Shown: positions 15,543-24,226, counted from the stretch's first letter. The stretch is DNA of 64,000 nucleotides from Pelotomaculum schinkii (GCF_004369205.1 NZ_QFGA01000002.1:310001-374000), one strand, 5' to 3'. The notes: generated by a model from the sequence alone, not told the origin. Program-made: numbers and translations.

Positions 15543-16793
15543 TTATTCATGCCACTCTCTCATGTAAGCTTCCTGCTCGCTGGTAAGGCTGTCAATAACT
15601 ACGCCCATCGATTTAAGCTTAAGAGCGGCCACCCGCCGGTCAATCTCCTCCGGTACGTGATACAGCCTCTTCTGGAATTGTTGTGCGTTTTCCACAATAT
15701 ACCTGGCTGAAAGCGCCTGCACGGCAAAGGACATATCCATGATTTCAGCAGGATGCCCGTCACCGGCCGCGAGGTTAACCAGCCTTCCTTCAGCCAGAAG
15801 GTAGATTCTGCGCCCGTCTTTCAGGGTGAACTGCTCGATATTATGGCGAGCCTGACGCTGTTCCACCGCCATGGCTGCCAAATCAGGTTTGTTGATTTCT
15901 ACGTCAAAGTGCCCGGCATTAGCCAGGATGGCCCCATCTTTCATTTTTATGAATTGGCGCTGTGTAAGGACATCCCGGCAGCCTGTAACCGTGATAAAAA
16001 TATCACCCTGGGTGGCGGCCCCATCCTTGTTCATGACCTGGTAGCCGTCCATGCAGGCCTCTATCGCCCGCACCGGGTCAACTTCGCACACAATGACACG
16101 GGCGCCCAGCCCTTTGGCACGCATGGCCACGCCCTTGCCGCACCAGCCATAGCCCATTACTACCGCAGTCTTGCCGGCTACCACCAGGTTGGTAGTCCGC
16201 ATGATCCCGGACCAGACCGACTCTCCGGTACCGTAACGGTTGTCAAACAGGAACTTGCACTGGGCGTTGTTTACCGCGAGCATCGGGAAGAGCAGCTTGC
16301 CCTCGCGATCCAGCGCTTCGAGACGCCGGATGCCGGTGGTGGTTTCCTCGCAACCGCCGGCAACCCCCCCGGCCAGGTCCCTGCGGATCGTATGCAACAG
16401 GCTGACCAGGTCTCCCCCGTCGTCAATGACCACCTGTGGCCGCGTATCAAGAGCCTGCAGCAGGTGGTTATGATACTCCTGGCCGCTGGCGTTATGCCAG
16501 GCGTAAACCTTTATCCCTGCCGCGGCCAGGGCCGCCGCCACGTCGTCCTGGGTGGAAAGCGGGTTGGACCCGGTGACGGTCACTTCCGCCCCGCCGGCCC
16601 GGATAACCTCGGCCAGGTAGGCTGTTTTGGCCTCCAGGTGAATGGACATCGCAACCCGAGCGCCGTCGAAGGGACGGTCCCGCTCAAATTCCTCGCGTAT
16701 ATGGTTCAACACAGGCATGTGGGCTCGCACCCAGTCTATTTTTAATCGCCCGCCAGGAGCGAGCTTAATGTCTTTAATAGCATAATCGGACAA
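15543..16793 (-). CDS. ahcY: Adenosylhomocysteinase
   Basis: 416 residues, the short type without the eukaryotic insertion. It has substrate-domain motifs (SIHLEAKTAYLAEVIRAGGA, NPLSTQDDVAAAL), the NAD site GYGWCGKGVAMRAKGLGARV and the end region DSLTSEQEAYMREWHE. It splits S-adenosylhomocysteine to adenosine and homocysteine, keeping methylation reactions running. The TTG start (16793) has GGAGG upstream. Upstream lies a 180-base gap with two copies of a dispersed palindrome, so its own promoter may be there. Confidence 0.95.
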   Translation of the reverse strand: MSDYAIKDIKLAPGGRLKIDWVRAHMPVLNHIREEFERDRPFDGARVAMSIHLEAKTAYLAEVIRAGGAEVTVTGSNPLSTQDDVAAALAAAGIKVYAWHNASGQEYHNHLLQALDTRPQVVIDDGGDLVSLLHTIRRDLAGGVAGGCEETTTGIRRLEALDREGKLLFPMLAVNNAQCKFLFDNRYGTGESVWSGIMRTTNLVVAGKTAVVMGYGWCGKGVAMRAKGLGARVIVCEVDPVRAIEACMDGYQVMNKDGAATQGDIFITVTGCRDVLTQRQFIKMKDGAILANAGHFDVEINKPDLAAMAVEQRQARHNIEQFTLKDGRRIYLLAEGRLVNLAAGDGHPAEIMDMSFAVQALSARYIVENAQQFQKRLYHVPEEIDRRVAALKLKSMGVVIDSLTSEQEAYMREWHE

Positions 16794-16812
16794 ATCAGTC
16801 TGCCTCCTCTAT

Positions 16813-16960
16813 TGGGATGTGAGACGTGGGACGTGGGACGTGGGTATATCCTGCATTCCTATGAGGTCATGCGCAAATGATTCGCAGCCACATTGGTAGG
16901 AAAAAAAACAGAACATATAATCAGAGCAATTTGCGAATGAATTCGCACCCACATTTTGGG
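16813..16960. repeat. Intergenic repeats: GACGTGG run and two dispersed palindromes
   Basis: GACGTGG is repeated three times (about 16824-16846). A 50-base repeat follows (CTGCATTCC to ATTGGTAGG, 16851-16900), then a second palindrome core TTGCGAATGAATTCGCACCC (16931-16950). Relatives lie at 14201-14216, 18167-18213 and 23463-23511. Confidence 0.65.
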
Positions 16961-16977
16961 GGTTCTTTGGCGTACGT

Positions 16978-18015
16978 TTACCCCTCTACTATTTTTCTGA
17001 TGCTCTCCATGTAGGGCGGGCGAACAATCCCCCGTTCGGTGATGATGGCTGCAACCAGACGGGCCGGTGTAACATCAAAGGCAGGGTTCCAGACCTGCAC
17101 CCCCGTGGGGGCTATTTGTTGTCCGGCCAGGTGGGTTACCTCGGCCATATCCCGTTCTTCAATTGTTATCTCGGAACCCGAGGTCAAGCTCAAGTCTACC
17201 GTGGAAATGGGGGCGGCCACGTAAAATGGGATATTATGCTCTTTGGCCAGGACCGCCAGGCTGTAGGTACCGATTTTATTGGCCACGTCACCGCCGGCGG
17301 TAATGCGGTCCGCGCCCACCAGTACCAGGTCAACCATGCCTTTGGCCATCAAATAGCCGGCCATATTATCCGTGATTACGGTTACCGGGATGCCCTCCTG
17401 GCACATTTCCCAGGCGGTCAGACGGGCGCCCTGCAAAAGGGGCCTGGTCTCACCGGCAAAAACGCTTATATCTTTGCCTTCCTCCCTGGCCGCCCGGATC
17501 ACCCCCAGGGCAGTCCCGTAACCCGCTGTAGCCAGAGCCCCGGCGTTGCAGTGGGTAAGAATGCGGGCCCCTTGTGGTATAAGCTCCCGGCCGTATTTCC
17601 CCATCCTCCTGTTACCGGACTCATCCTCCTGATGAATGGCGTGGGCCTCGTCAAGGACAACTTGCCGAAGTACCGCCGGGTCGTCCGACTGGGCGCCAAC
17701 CAACCTGCGCATGACCCGGTCTACAGCCCAGCACAGGTTAACAGCCGTCGGCCTGGTGGCCGCCAGTTCACCGGCTGCCTCCCGTAATTCTGCTATATAG
17801 GCCTCCCTGGAGCCGGTTTCAATTTTCCCGGCCGCCAACGCCAGACCGTAAGCAGCGGCCGCCCCGATGGCCGGGGCGCCACGCACCGAAAGGTTTTTAA
17901 TCGCTGTAGCCACCTCGTGGTAATCACTGCACCTGAGGTAATTTACCGTGCCGGGGAGGCCGGTCTGATCCAGCAGTTCCAGCAGGCCTTCCTCCAACCA
18001 GCGCATGGTTTCCAA
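16978..18015 (-). CDS. mtnA: S-methyl-5-thioribose-1-phosphate isomerase
   Basis: 345 residues, eIF2B-like fold. NLSVRGAPAIGAAAAYGLAL is near residue 40; the catalytic cysteine is in LTHCNAGALATAGYGTALGV (about 160) and the catalytic aspartate in VGADRITAGGDVANKIGTYS (about 240). It converts the product of MTA phosphorylase to methylthioribulose-1-phosphate (or the 5-deoxy equivalent). The TTG start has GGGGGTGA 6 bases ahead. No mtnB, mtnC or mtnD lies in the window, so the later fate of the product is unknown. Confidence 0.95.
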   Translation of the reverse strand: METMRWLEEGLLELLDQTGLPGTVNYLRCSDYHEVATAIKNLSVRGAPAIGAAAAYGLALAAGKIETGSREAYIAELREAAGELAATRPTAVNLCWAVDRVMRRLVGAQSDDPAVLRQVVLDEAHAIHQEDESGNRRMGKYGRELIPQGARILTHCNAGALATAGYGTALGVIRAAREEGKDISVFAGETRPLLQGARLTAWEMCQEGIPVTVITDNMAGYLMAKGMVDLVLVGADRITAGGDVANKIGTYSLAVLAKEHNIPFYVAAPISTVDLSLTSGSEITIEERDMAEVTHLAGQQIAPTGVQVWNPAFDVTPARLVAAIITERGIVRPPYMESIRKIVEG

Positions 18016-18206
18016 AACTGTTCACCCCCATTATGCTTTACCAAGCTGCTGAAAATGATAGGTTCGTACAAATGGTCGCAGGGTACAGGTGTATCCTGTC
18101 CCCCAACTTGGTTATGAATAAATGATTAGAAGGATGAATACTCAGCGATGTGTTTAAGGGATTATACTGCGTTCCTTTGTGGTCAGGTGCGAATGAATTC
18201 TCTGTA

Positions 18207-18998
18207 CTACCCCAGTTTGACCTGGTCCAGCGCACTATGGCAATCACAGCGGCGATCCGGGTCAAGCCAGTGGATGGCCTGCATTACCAGTTTTCTGATG
18301 TTCTCTCCGTACTGCATCATCACATCTACAACTTCCTGGTGCGTCAGGCGGCTAGGGGATATCCCTGCGGCATAGTTGGTAACCATGGCGATAGTGGCGT
18401 AACACATTTCAGATTCCCTGGCCAGACAGACCTCCGGGACACTGGTCATACCTACCAGGTCGCCACCCAGCAGGCGGTACATTTTTATCTCGGCGGCCGT
18501 CTCAAAACGGGGTCCCTCGCAGCTGACGTAGGTCCCTGACGAGTGCGAGGTAAAGCCCAGGCTGCGTGCGGCATGTGAAAGGATCTCCCGCAGTTCCGGG
18601 CAGTATGGCTCGGTCATGTCAACGTGCACCACCCCGGACATGCCCCCGTCAAAAAAGGTGTGCTGCCGGCATTTGGTAAAATCAAGAAACTGGTCTACAA
18701 AGATAAAGTGACCGGGCTGCATCGCGGGGTTAAGCGACCCCACGGCTCCGGTGGCCAGAATATTCTTGACCCCCAGTTTTTTCAAGGCCGTAATATTGGC
18801 ACGGTAATTAATCAAGTGCGGCGGGACTGAATGGTCTTCATGGTGGCGGTTCATAAAAGCCACCGGTTTACCGCGGTAGTTTCCGATTTTGAGCTGCACT
18901 TCACCGTATGGCGTTCCCACAGTCTCATCTCTAATGTTAGTCATAATATTCGGGTCGTATACTCCCGTTCCGCCAATCACGGCAATTTTTACTTCCAT
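18207..18998 (-). CDS. mtnP: S-methyl-5'-thioadenosine phosphorylase
   Basis: 263 residues, trimeric purine nucleoside phosphorylase family. The phosphate site is GGTGVYDP (residue 9 on), with NRHHEDHSVPPHLINYRANI, SSGTYVSCEGPRFETAAEI and VGMTSVPEVCLARE. It splits MTA (or 5'-deoxyadenosine, SAH-derived inosines in some relatives) with phosphate to adenine and the sugar phosphate that MtnA takes. First gene of the minus-strand salvage run; 190 bases with a dispersed repeat separate it from mtnA. Confidence 0.93.
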   Translation of the reverse strand: MEVKIAVIGGTGVYDPNIMTNIRDETVGTPYGEVQLKIGNYRGKPVAFMNRHHEDHSVPPHLINYRANITALKKLGVKNILATGAVGSLNPAMQPGHFIFVDQFLDFTKCRQHTFFDGGMSGVVHVDMTEPYCPELREILSHAARSLGFTSHSSGTYVSCEGPRFETAAEIKMYRLLGGDLVGMTSVPEVCLARESEMCYATIAMVTNYAAGISPSRLTHQEVVDVMMQYGENIRKLVMQAIHWLDPDRRCDCHSALDQVKLG

Positions 18999-19115
18999 AA
19001 TTATCTAGCCCCCTCTTCGTTGAGTGCAATGAGCAATTTGGATCTTTCTCCTAATATTCGCCTCTTTTGGTTTCTTTTCCTCTTCAGCGTAAAAAATAGG
19101 CAGTGGTTTAATTCA

Positions 19116-19364
19116 TCAGCTGCCGCCCTCCACCTTCAGGAAAGTGAGGCGGTGGTCATAATGACAATTTGGACAGGCAAAAAGGTGGACACAGTGGGCG
19201 CCGTCATCACAGCCGTAACCATCCTGGTAGATGTCCTGAGCCAGATAAGGGCTGTAATCGTCGTAATAATCCTGGATTTTTCCAGCGTCAACCATCTGCC
19301 GGCCGCAATTGGGACAGTTCTTCTCTACTGCGATCAAGCTGTTGCAAACCGGACACACCACCAC
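19116..19364 (-). CDS. Small zinc-ribbon protein
   Basis: About 82 residues with four cysteine pairs or near-pairs: CPVCN, CPNCG, a single C in GYGCDD with AHCVHLFAC, and CPNCHYD. Two zinc knuckles flank an acidic tyrosine-rich middle (YYDDYSPYLAQDIYQDGYG). The GTG at 19364 follows GGGGTGAGC by a few bases; a longer frame back to 19415 has no SD. It is a conserved-looking hypothetical; metal binding is likely and partners are unknown. Confidence 0.55.
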   Translation of the reverse strand: MVVCPVCNSLIAVEKNCPNCGRQMVDAGKIQDYYDDYSPYLAQDIYQDGYGCDDGAHCVHLFACPNCHYDHRLTFLKVEGGS

Positions 19365-19530
19365 AGCGCTCACCCCGAAAGAAAAGTATGTAACTACTAT
19401 ATGCAAATGAATCAACTATGATTTTCAACCACATACTACCGGCAAAAAAAAACATCTACGTACAATGTGTGCCCAGAGCAGGTTTTTATTGTACCCTTTT
19501 AGTTTTTCCCGAAAAGTTTACAATAGTCCG

Positions 19531-19566
19531 TTGACAAATATATCTTAATATCGTAATATATGAATT
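19531..19566 (+). promoter_or_regulatory. Sigma-A promoter with ArsR-type operator
   Basis: TTGACA (19531-19536), 17-base spacer, TAATAT (19554-19559). The spacer and -10 form a loose palindrome (ATATATCTTAATATCGTAAT, then ATATGA), of the size and AT content that ArsR-family repressors bind. It most likely serves self-repression by the regulator that follows. Confidence 0.65.
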
Positions 19567-19588
19567 AACAGATTAATACAAAGGGGTA

Positions 19589-19891
19589 ATGATATTGAAG
19601 GAAATGGAGCCATATATTGAGAAAGCGGAACTGCTCAAAGCGCTGGCCCATCCCACCAGGCTCTGCATTGTCCACGGCCTGCTGGAAAGCGAGTGCAATG
19701 TCAATTACATCATAAGCTGTCTTGAATTACCCCAGTCAACGGTTTCCCAGCAACTCGGTATCCTGCGCAGCAAAGGGATTATTGAAGGCCGCCGCAAGGG
19801 AACTGAGGTATGCTATAAGGTTACCAATGAACTAGCCCGCGAGATTGTAAGATTTTTATTTTTTGATCAAAAACAAGAGGAGGACTCATAA
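19589..19891 (+). CDS. ArsR-family repressor, likely persulfide or thiol sensing
   Basis: 100 residues, winged helix. HPTRLCIVHGLLESE opens the fold, the recognition helix is LPQSTVSQQLGILRSKGI and the wing is EGRRKGTEVCYKV. Four cysteines (LCI, ECN, ISC, EVC) could form a redox pair, as in the SqrR/BigR subgroup; the classic arsenic ligand triad in the recognition helix is not seen. Its stop overlaps the start of the CoA-disulfide reductase gene by one base. Control by persulfide is inferred from the neighbours. Confidence 0.75.
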   Translation: MILKEMEPYIEKAELLKALAHPTRLCIVHGLLESECNVNYIISCLELPQSTVSQQLGILRSKGIIEGRRKGTEVCYKVTNELAREIVRFLFFDQKQEEDS

Positions 19892-21555
19892 TGAATCCCC
19901 AAAAACAAAAGTTACTCATTATCGGCGGTGTAGCCGCGGGTACCAAAGCAGCCGCCAGGGCCAGGCGGGTGGACCCCGACTTGGAGATTACGGTTATAAC
20001 CAAGGACCAACATATTTCTTACGCCGGGTGCGGTCTTCCCTACTATATAGGCGGGGTTATCAGGGAGGAGAAAGAACTGCTGGTCAAACACCCGGAAGAT
20101 TTTCAGGTGGACATGGACATCAAAGTCCTGACCCTTCAGGAAGCCCAAAAAATCCTGCCGGAGGAAAAGCTTGTAATTGTAAAAGATCTTTCCAGCGGTG
20201 AGATCCGGAACATGCCTTATGACAAGCTGCTCCTGGCGACCGGCGCCTATCCCCTTGTTCCGCCGCTGGATGGCAGGGAATTGGGCAATATCTTTACCCT
20301 GCGCACCGTTTCAGACGCTTCTGCCCTCAAGGAAAAGCTGCACGGCAACCCGCGGGAAGCCGTTGTTATCGGCGGAGGGCTGATTGGTTTGGAAGCGGCG
20401 GAAAATCTGGCGCGCCTGGGTATCAAGACTACGGTAATCGAACTGGCCCCCCACGTCCTGCCGCCTTTTGACCGTGACGTGGCCCTGCATGCGGAAAAAC
20501 ACTTGAGAGAAAATGGGGTTGAAATCCTGACCGGGACAGCCGTTAAGAGTTTTACAGATAACGGACAGGGAGAAGTGGGCGCCGTACTGACCAGCGCCGG
20601 CGCCATTAAGGCCGATTTCGCGGTGCTTGCAGTGGGAGTTCGCCCCAACGTGGAACTGGGCCGGCAGTGCGGTATCGCCTTGGGACCGACCGGGGCTATT
20701 GCCGTGAACAAAAAGATGGAGACAAATATTAAAGACATCTACGCCGCCGGTGATTGCGCCGAAAATACCAACCTTATTACGGGGAAACCGGTATGGTACC
20801 CAATGGGGTCCAATGCCAATAAAACCGGCCGTGTAGCCGCCAATAACATAGCAGGTGGCGGCGGGGATACCCTCGAAGGATTTTTGGGAACGGCGGTTGT
20901 TAAACTGTTTGACCTTAACCTGGCCAAGACCGGCCTGTCAGAAAGAGAAGCCAGAGCCATGGACTATGATCTAGAAACCGTCCTGGTTCCGGCCCCCGAC
21001 CGGGCCCACTACTACCCTGGCAGTCGCCAGATAATAACCAAACTCATTGTTGAACGTCAGAACCGCCGCGTCCTCGGCGCTCAGGTTTTTGGCGAGGGCA
21101 CAGTGGATAAACCAATTGATATCCTGGCCACAGCCATCACTTTAGGAGCAACCGTCGACCAGGTGGCAAAGCTGGACCTGGCCTACGCCCCGCCCTTTTC
21201 CACCGCCATGAGTTCAACCATCGTCGCAGCCAACGTGATGATGAATAAACTGCAAGGAAAGTTTAAGGGAACCAATCCCCTGGCCCTGAAGGAAAGGATG
21301 GATGCCGGAGCAATCCTCTTGGATATCAGAACCGAGGAAGAATTCTTCGTCCGCTCCATCCCGGGTTCCATCAATATTCCCCTGGGCCGGCTCATGTCCC
21401 GGCTCGATGAGTTGGACCGCGCCAAGGAGATAATTATTAACTGTAAAGTGGGATTTCGCTCCTACAACACGCTTCTGAAGCTTAAGAAGCTCGGCTTTGA
21501 AAACCTCAGCATCCTGGAAGGCGGGATCAGCGCCTATCCTTTCGAAATTGAATAA
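19891..21555 (+). CDS. CoA-disulfide/persulfide reductase with rhodanese domain
   Basis: 554 residues. An FAD site at the N-terminus (IIGGVAAGTKAAARARR), the single redox cysteine in SYAGCGLPYY (about residue 46), an NAD(P)H site VVIGGGLIGLEAAENLARLG, the second FAD motif DIYAAGDCAE and a C-terminal dimer domain. A rhodanese domain follows from about residue 465, with its active cysteine in INCKVGFRSY. Such fusions reduce CoA persulfide or disulfide with NAD(P)H and handle sulfane sulfur. GAGGAGG lies ahead of the ATG. Second gene of the operon with TusA and DsrE-like proteins. Confidence 0.9.
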   Translation: MNPQKQKLLIIGGVAAGTKAAARARRVDPDLEITVITKDQHISYAGCGLPYYIGGVIREEKELLVKHPEDFQVDMDIKVLTLQEAQKILPEEKLVIVKDLSSGEIRNMPYDKLLLATGAYPLVPPLDGRELGNIFTLRTVSDASALKEKLHGNPREAVVIGGGLIGLEAAENLARLGIKTTVIELAPHVLPPFDRDVALHAEKHLRENGVEILTGTAVKSFTDNGQGEVGAVLTSAGAIKADFAVLAVGVRPNVELGRQCGIALGPTGAIAVNKKMETNIKDIYAAGDCAENTNLITGKPVWYPMGSNANKTGRVAANNIAGGGGDTLEGFLGTAVVKLFDLNLAKTGLSEREARAMDYDLETVLVPAPDRAHYYPGSRQIITKLIVERQNRRVLGAQVFGEGTVDKPIDILATAITLGATVDQVAKLDLAYAPPFSTAMSSTIVAANVMMNKLQGKFKGTNPLALKERMDAGAILLDIRTEEEFFVRSIPGSINIPLGRLMSRLDELDRAKEIIINCKVGFRSYNTLLKLKKLGFENLSILEGGISAYPFEIE

Positions 21556-21568
21556 GGAGGCTTGAAAA

Positions 21569-21802
21569 ATGGCGGAAAAGTTTATCAATTGCAGAGGGCT
21601 GCAGTGCCCGGGACCGATCGTGCGTCTGTTTAAGGAAGCCCAAACCTGTGCCGCTGGGGACATCATGGAAATCGAGGCAACCGACCTCGGTTTTAAAAAA
21701 GACATAGCTGCCTGGTGTAAAAAGACGAAAAACGAGCTGCTCTCCCTTGAAGAAGAGAACGGCGTTATTAAAGCCAGGATCAAAAAAGTTGACCAGTCTT
21801 AG
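21569..21802 (+). CDS. TusA-family sulfur carrier
   Basis: 77 residues, normal length. The active-site cysteine is in CRGLQCPGPIVRL (CPxP-like motif at residues 11-15). It carries sulfur as a protein persulfide between donors such as rhodaneses and acceptors. AAGGAGG precedes the ATG. It sits between the rhodanese-bearing reductase and a DsrE-like protein, the usual relay set for sulfane sulfur transfer. Confidence 0.9.
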   Translation: MAEKFINCRGLQCPGPIVRLFKEAQTCAAGDIMEIEATDLGFKKDIAAWCKKTKNELLSLEEENGVIKARIKKVDQS

Positions 21803-21841
21803 TTCCCCGCTGATGCCTGTTTTTTTGAAAGGGTGGTAACA

Positions 21842-22318
21842 ATGGACAGCAATAAGAAAACAATTATTGTTTTCAGCGGCGACCTGGATAAGGCGATGGC
21901 TTCGCTGATTATTGCCAACGGCGCCGCCGCGATGGGCAATGAAGTGACCATGTTCTTTACCTTCTGGGGCCTCAACATCCTGCGCAGACCGGAAAAGGTC
22001 AGAGCCAGAAAAACCTTCCTGGAAGCCCTCTTCGGCTGGATGATGCCGCGCGGCGCGGGAAAACTTGGCTTATCGAAAATGAATTTCGGCGGCATGGGCG
22101 CCTACATGATGAAAATCATCATGAAACAAAAAAATGTCAGCACCATCCATGAACTTTTAGAATCAGCCAGAGACCTGGGGGTAAGGCTTATCGCCTGCAC
22201 CATGTCCATGGACGTCATGGGGCTGAAAGAAGAGGAACTAATCGACGGCCTTGAGTACGCCGGCGTGGCCACCTACCTTGGCGCAGCCGACGAGGCCGGT
22301 GTTAACCTGTTCATTTAG
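21842..22318 (+). CDS. DsrE/DsrF-like protein (DrsE_2 type)
   Basis: 158 residues. TIIVFSGDLDKAMASLIIAN and GNEVTMFFTFWGLNILRR mark the DsrE-like fold with a hydrophobic, probably membrane-touching stretch. The conserved cysteine is in LIACTMSMDVMGL near residue 120. These proteins accept or store sulfur from TusA. The ATG at 21842 with AGGGTGG 5 bases ahead is preferred to the GTG three codons earlier, which sits in the SD. Last gene of the persulfide operon; it converges on ftsY. Confidence 0.85.
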   Translation: MDSNKKTIIVFSGDLDKAMASLIIANGAAAMGNEVTMFFTFWGLNILRRPEKVRARKTFLEALFGWMMPRGAGKLGLSKMNFGGMGAYMMKIIMKQKNVSTIHELLESARDLGVRLIACTMSMDVMGLKEEELIDGLEYAGVATYLGAADEAGVNLFI

Positions 22319-22500
22319 ACACCTCTGCGGCTGACCCGTCGAGCAGAAGATGAAACTTTTAGCCAATGCGGGTTCTAATGCGCATTCGTTGAAATATTCA
22401 GCGGATGCTTTTTCTTTTTAGCTGCAACGTTACAGTAAGAGCTATAAACCAGGGATTATTGTGTACATCCTTCTCAACAACCCCGTCCCCTTGTCAACCT

Positions 22501-23412
22501 TTAGGAGAAGAGGGCGTCGACGAACTCCACCGGGTTGAATTCCTTCAGGTCGTCGATACCTTCCCCGATACCGATCAGCTTCACCGGGATGCCCAGGGTC
22601 TGCCTGACTGCTATGATGACACCGCCCTTTGAGCTGCCGTCAAGCTTGGTCAGGGCAATGCCGGTTACCCCGGCGGCTTCGCAGAATAGTTTGGCCTGGT
22701 TGATTGCATTTTGGCCGGTGGTGGCATCCAGTACCAGCAGGACCTCGTGGGGGGCGCCGGGCATGTCGCGATCCAGCACGCGGCCAATCTTCTTCAGCTC
22801 CTCCATGAGGTTGCTTTTGGTATGCAGCCTGCCGGCGGTATCGATAATCAACAGATCAGCCTGACGAGCCTTGGCCGCCTGCAAGGAGTCAAAAGCAACC
22901 GCAGCCGGGTCGGAACCCTCCCGGTGCTTAACCAGGTCTATACCGACACGGTCAGCCCACACTTCCAGCTGATCGATAGCTGCGGCGCGGAAAGTGTCGG
23001 CGGCGCCTAGAATAACCTTCTTGCCTTCCGATTTATATAGATAAGCCAGTTTACCGATAGTGGTGGTTTTGCCTACACCGTTTACTCCCACAACCATTAC
23101 TACGGTTGGAGAATCCAAACTGGTATTGAGACGGCCCGGCAGAGAACCAAGCATTTCCCGGATGAGTTCTTTAAGGAGAGGCTTCAACTCGGCAGCGTCC
23201 TCAACCCGCCGTTCCCTGACGGTGCGGCGCAGCCTGTCCACCAGTTCCATAGCAGTAGTGACACCTACATCGGCCTGCACCATCACCTCTTCCAGTTCCT
23301 CGTACAAATCCTCATCAATAGCCTTGCGGAGGTGTACGAGATCGTCGATTTTCTCGACAAAAGAATGGCGGGTTTTGTTCAGGCTATCCTTTAAACGGTT
23401 GAAAAAGCCCAT
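22501..23412 (-). CDS. ftsY: Signal recognition particle receptor FtsY
   Basis: 303 residues: an NG core with almost no acidic A domain. N domain ahead; G domain with GVNGVGKTTTIGKLAYLYKS (G1, about 105), DTFRAAAIDQLEVWADR, DTAGRLH (G3) and TKLDGSSKGG (G4/G5). It docks SRP-ribosome complexes at the membrane. It ends convergent with the persulfide operon. Usually smc lies between rnc and ftsY; here there is only a 95-base gap with a repeat. Confidence 0.95.
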   Translation of the reverse strand: MGFFNRLKDSLNKTRHSFVEKIDDLVHLRKAIDEDLYEELEEVMVQADVGVTTAMELVDRLRRTVRERRVEDAAELKPLLKELIREMLGSLPGRLNTSLDSPTVVMVVGVNGVGKTTTIGKLAYLYKSEGKKVILGAADTFRAAAIDQLEVWADRVGIDLVKHREGSDPAAVAFDSLQAAKARQADLLIIDTAGRLHTKSNLMEELKKIGRVLDRDMPGAPHEVLLVLDATTGQNAINQAKLFCEAAGVTGIALTKLDGSSKGGVIIAVRQTLGIPVKLIGIGEGIDDLKEFNPVEFVDALFS

Positions 23413-23462
23413 GAGCCAAATTGACCTCCCGGATTACTCGATATAGTTCATGCAGATCTAAG

Positions 23463-23511
23463 CTGCATTCCTTTGGAGACTTTGTGCGAATGAATTCGCG
23501 CCTGTATTACC
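23463..23511 (+). repeat. Dispersed palindromic repeat copy
   Basis: CTGCATTCCTTTGGAGACTT then TGTGCGAATGAATTCGCGCC. It matches copies at 16851-16900 and 18167-18213 over about 45 bases and shares the GCGAATGAATTCGC core with others. It fills the rnc-ftsY gap and touches the rnc stop. Confidence 0.65.
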
Positions 23512-24226
23512 TTCCGCTCCTTTTTCTACCCAAGTCAAGTCCGGCCAGGGCAGACTTGGCAGCCTGCTGCTCGGCGTCTTTTTTGGAGCGGCCGCTCCCG
23601 CGGCCGGCCACCTCGCCCTTTAAAAGTACTCCGGCTGTAAAGATCTTATGGTGGTCCGGGCCCTCTTCCTTCAAGATCAGGTATTGGACCTGGCCGCCGC
23701 CGCGCTGCTGGACAAGCTCCTGTAATTCGGTTTTATAATCACGGTCCAGACGCCCTTCGAGGACATCTTGAATAACCGGCGTTAGATATCCTATTGCGGC
23801 GTCGCTGGCCCCGGCCAGCCCCTGGTCCAGGTAAATGGCTCCAAGGAGCGCTTCAAAAGCGTCTGCCAGGATCGAGGGACGCTCCCTGCCGCCGGATCTT
23901 TCCTCTCCCTTACCCATGTAAAGACAGGGACCAAGTTGCAGCTCTACAGCCACCCTGGCCAGGGACGGCTCGCATACCACCGCGGCTCTAAGCTTGGTTA
24001 AATCCCCTTCGTCCAGGTCGGGGTGGTTCCGGTAGAGAAAGTCGCTGATAGCCAGCTCCAGGACGGCGTCGCCCAGAAATTCCAGGCGCTGGTTGTTTTT
24101 GACACCGTTCTGGCGGCTTTCATAGGTGAAAGAACTGTGCGTCAGCGCCTGGACCAGCAGGTCCTCGTCCCGCCAGACTATCCCAAGTTTTTTTTTCAAT
24201 CCGGCCTGGTTATCCTTAACGCCCAT
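23507..24226 (-). CDS. rnc: Ribonuclease III
   Basis: About 239 residues. The signature NQRLEFLGDAVLELAISDFL (about residues 40-60) holds the catalytic acids; the second catalytic Glu is in AFEALLGAIYLDQG. A C-terminal double-stranded RNA-binding domain runs from DYKTELQELVQQ to KKDAEQQAAKSAL. It processes rRNA precursors and mRNAs. The ATG at 24226 (MGVKDNQAGLKKKLGI) is chosen, as earlier codons lie in fabF in another frame; it overlaps the fabF stop by 11 bases, implying coupling. Confidence 0.93.
   Translation of the reverse strand: MGVKDNQAGLKKKLGIVWRDEDLLVQALTHSSFTYESRQNGVKNNQRLEFLGDAVLELAISDFLYRNHPDLDEGDLTKLRAAVVCEPSLARVAVELQLGPCLYMGKGEERSGGRERPSILADAFEALLGAIYLDQGLAGASDAAIGYLTPVIQDVLEGRLDRDYKTELQELVQQRGGGQVQYLILKEEGPDHHKIFTAGVLLKGEVAGRGSGRSKKDAEQQAAKSALAGLDLGRKRSGR

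Noticed and set aside
15753-16745. 330-codon plus-strand frame
   Set aside because: Antisense shadow of ahcY; length is due to GC-rich third positions.
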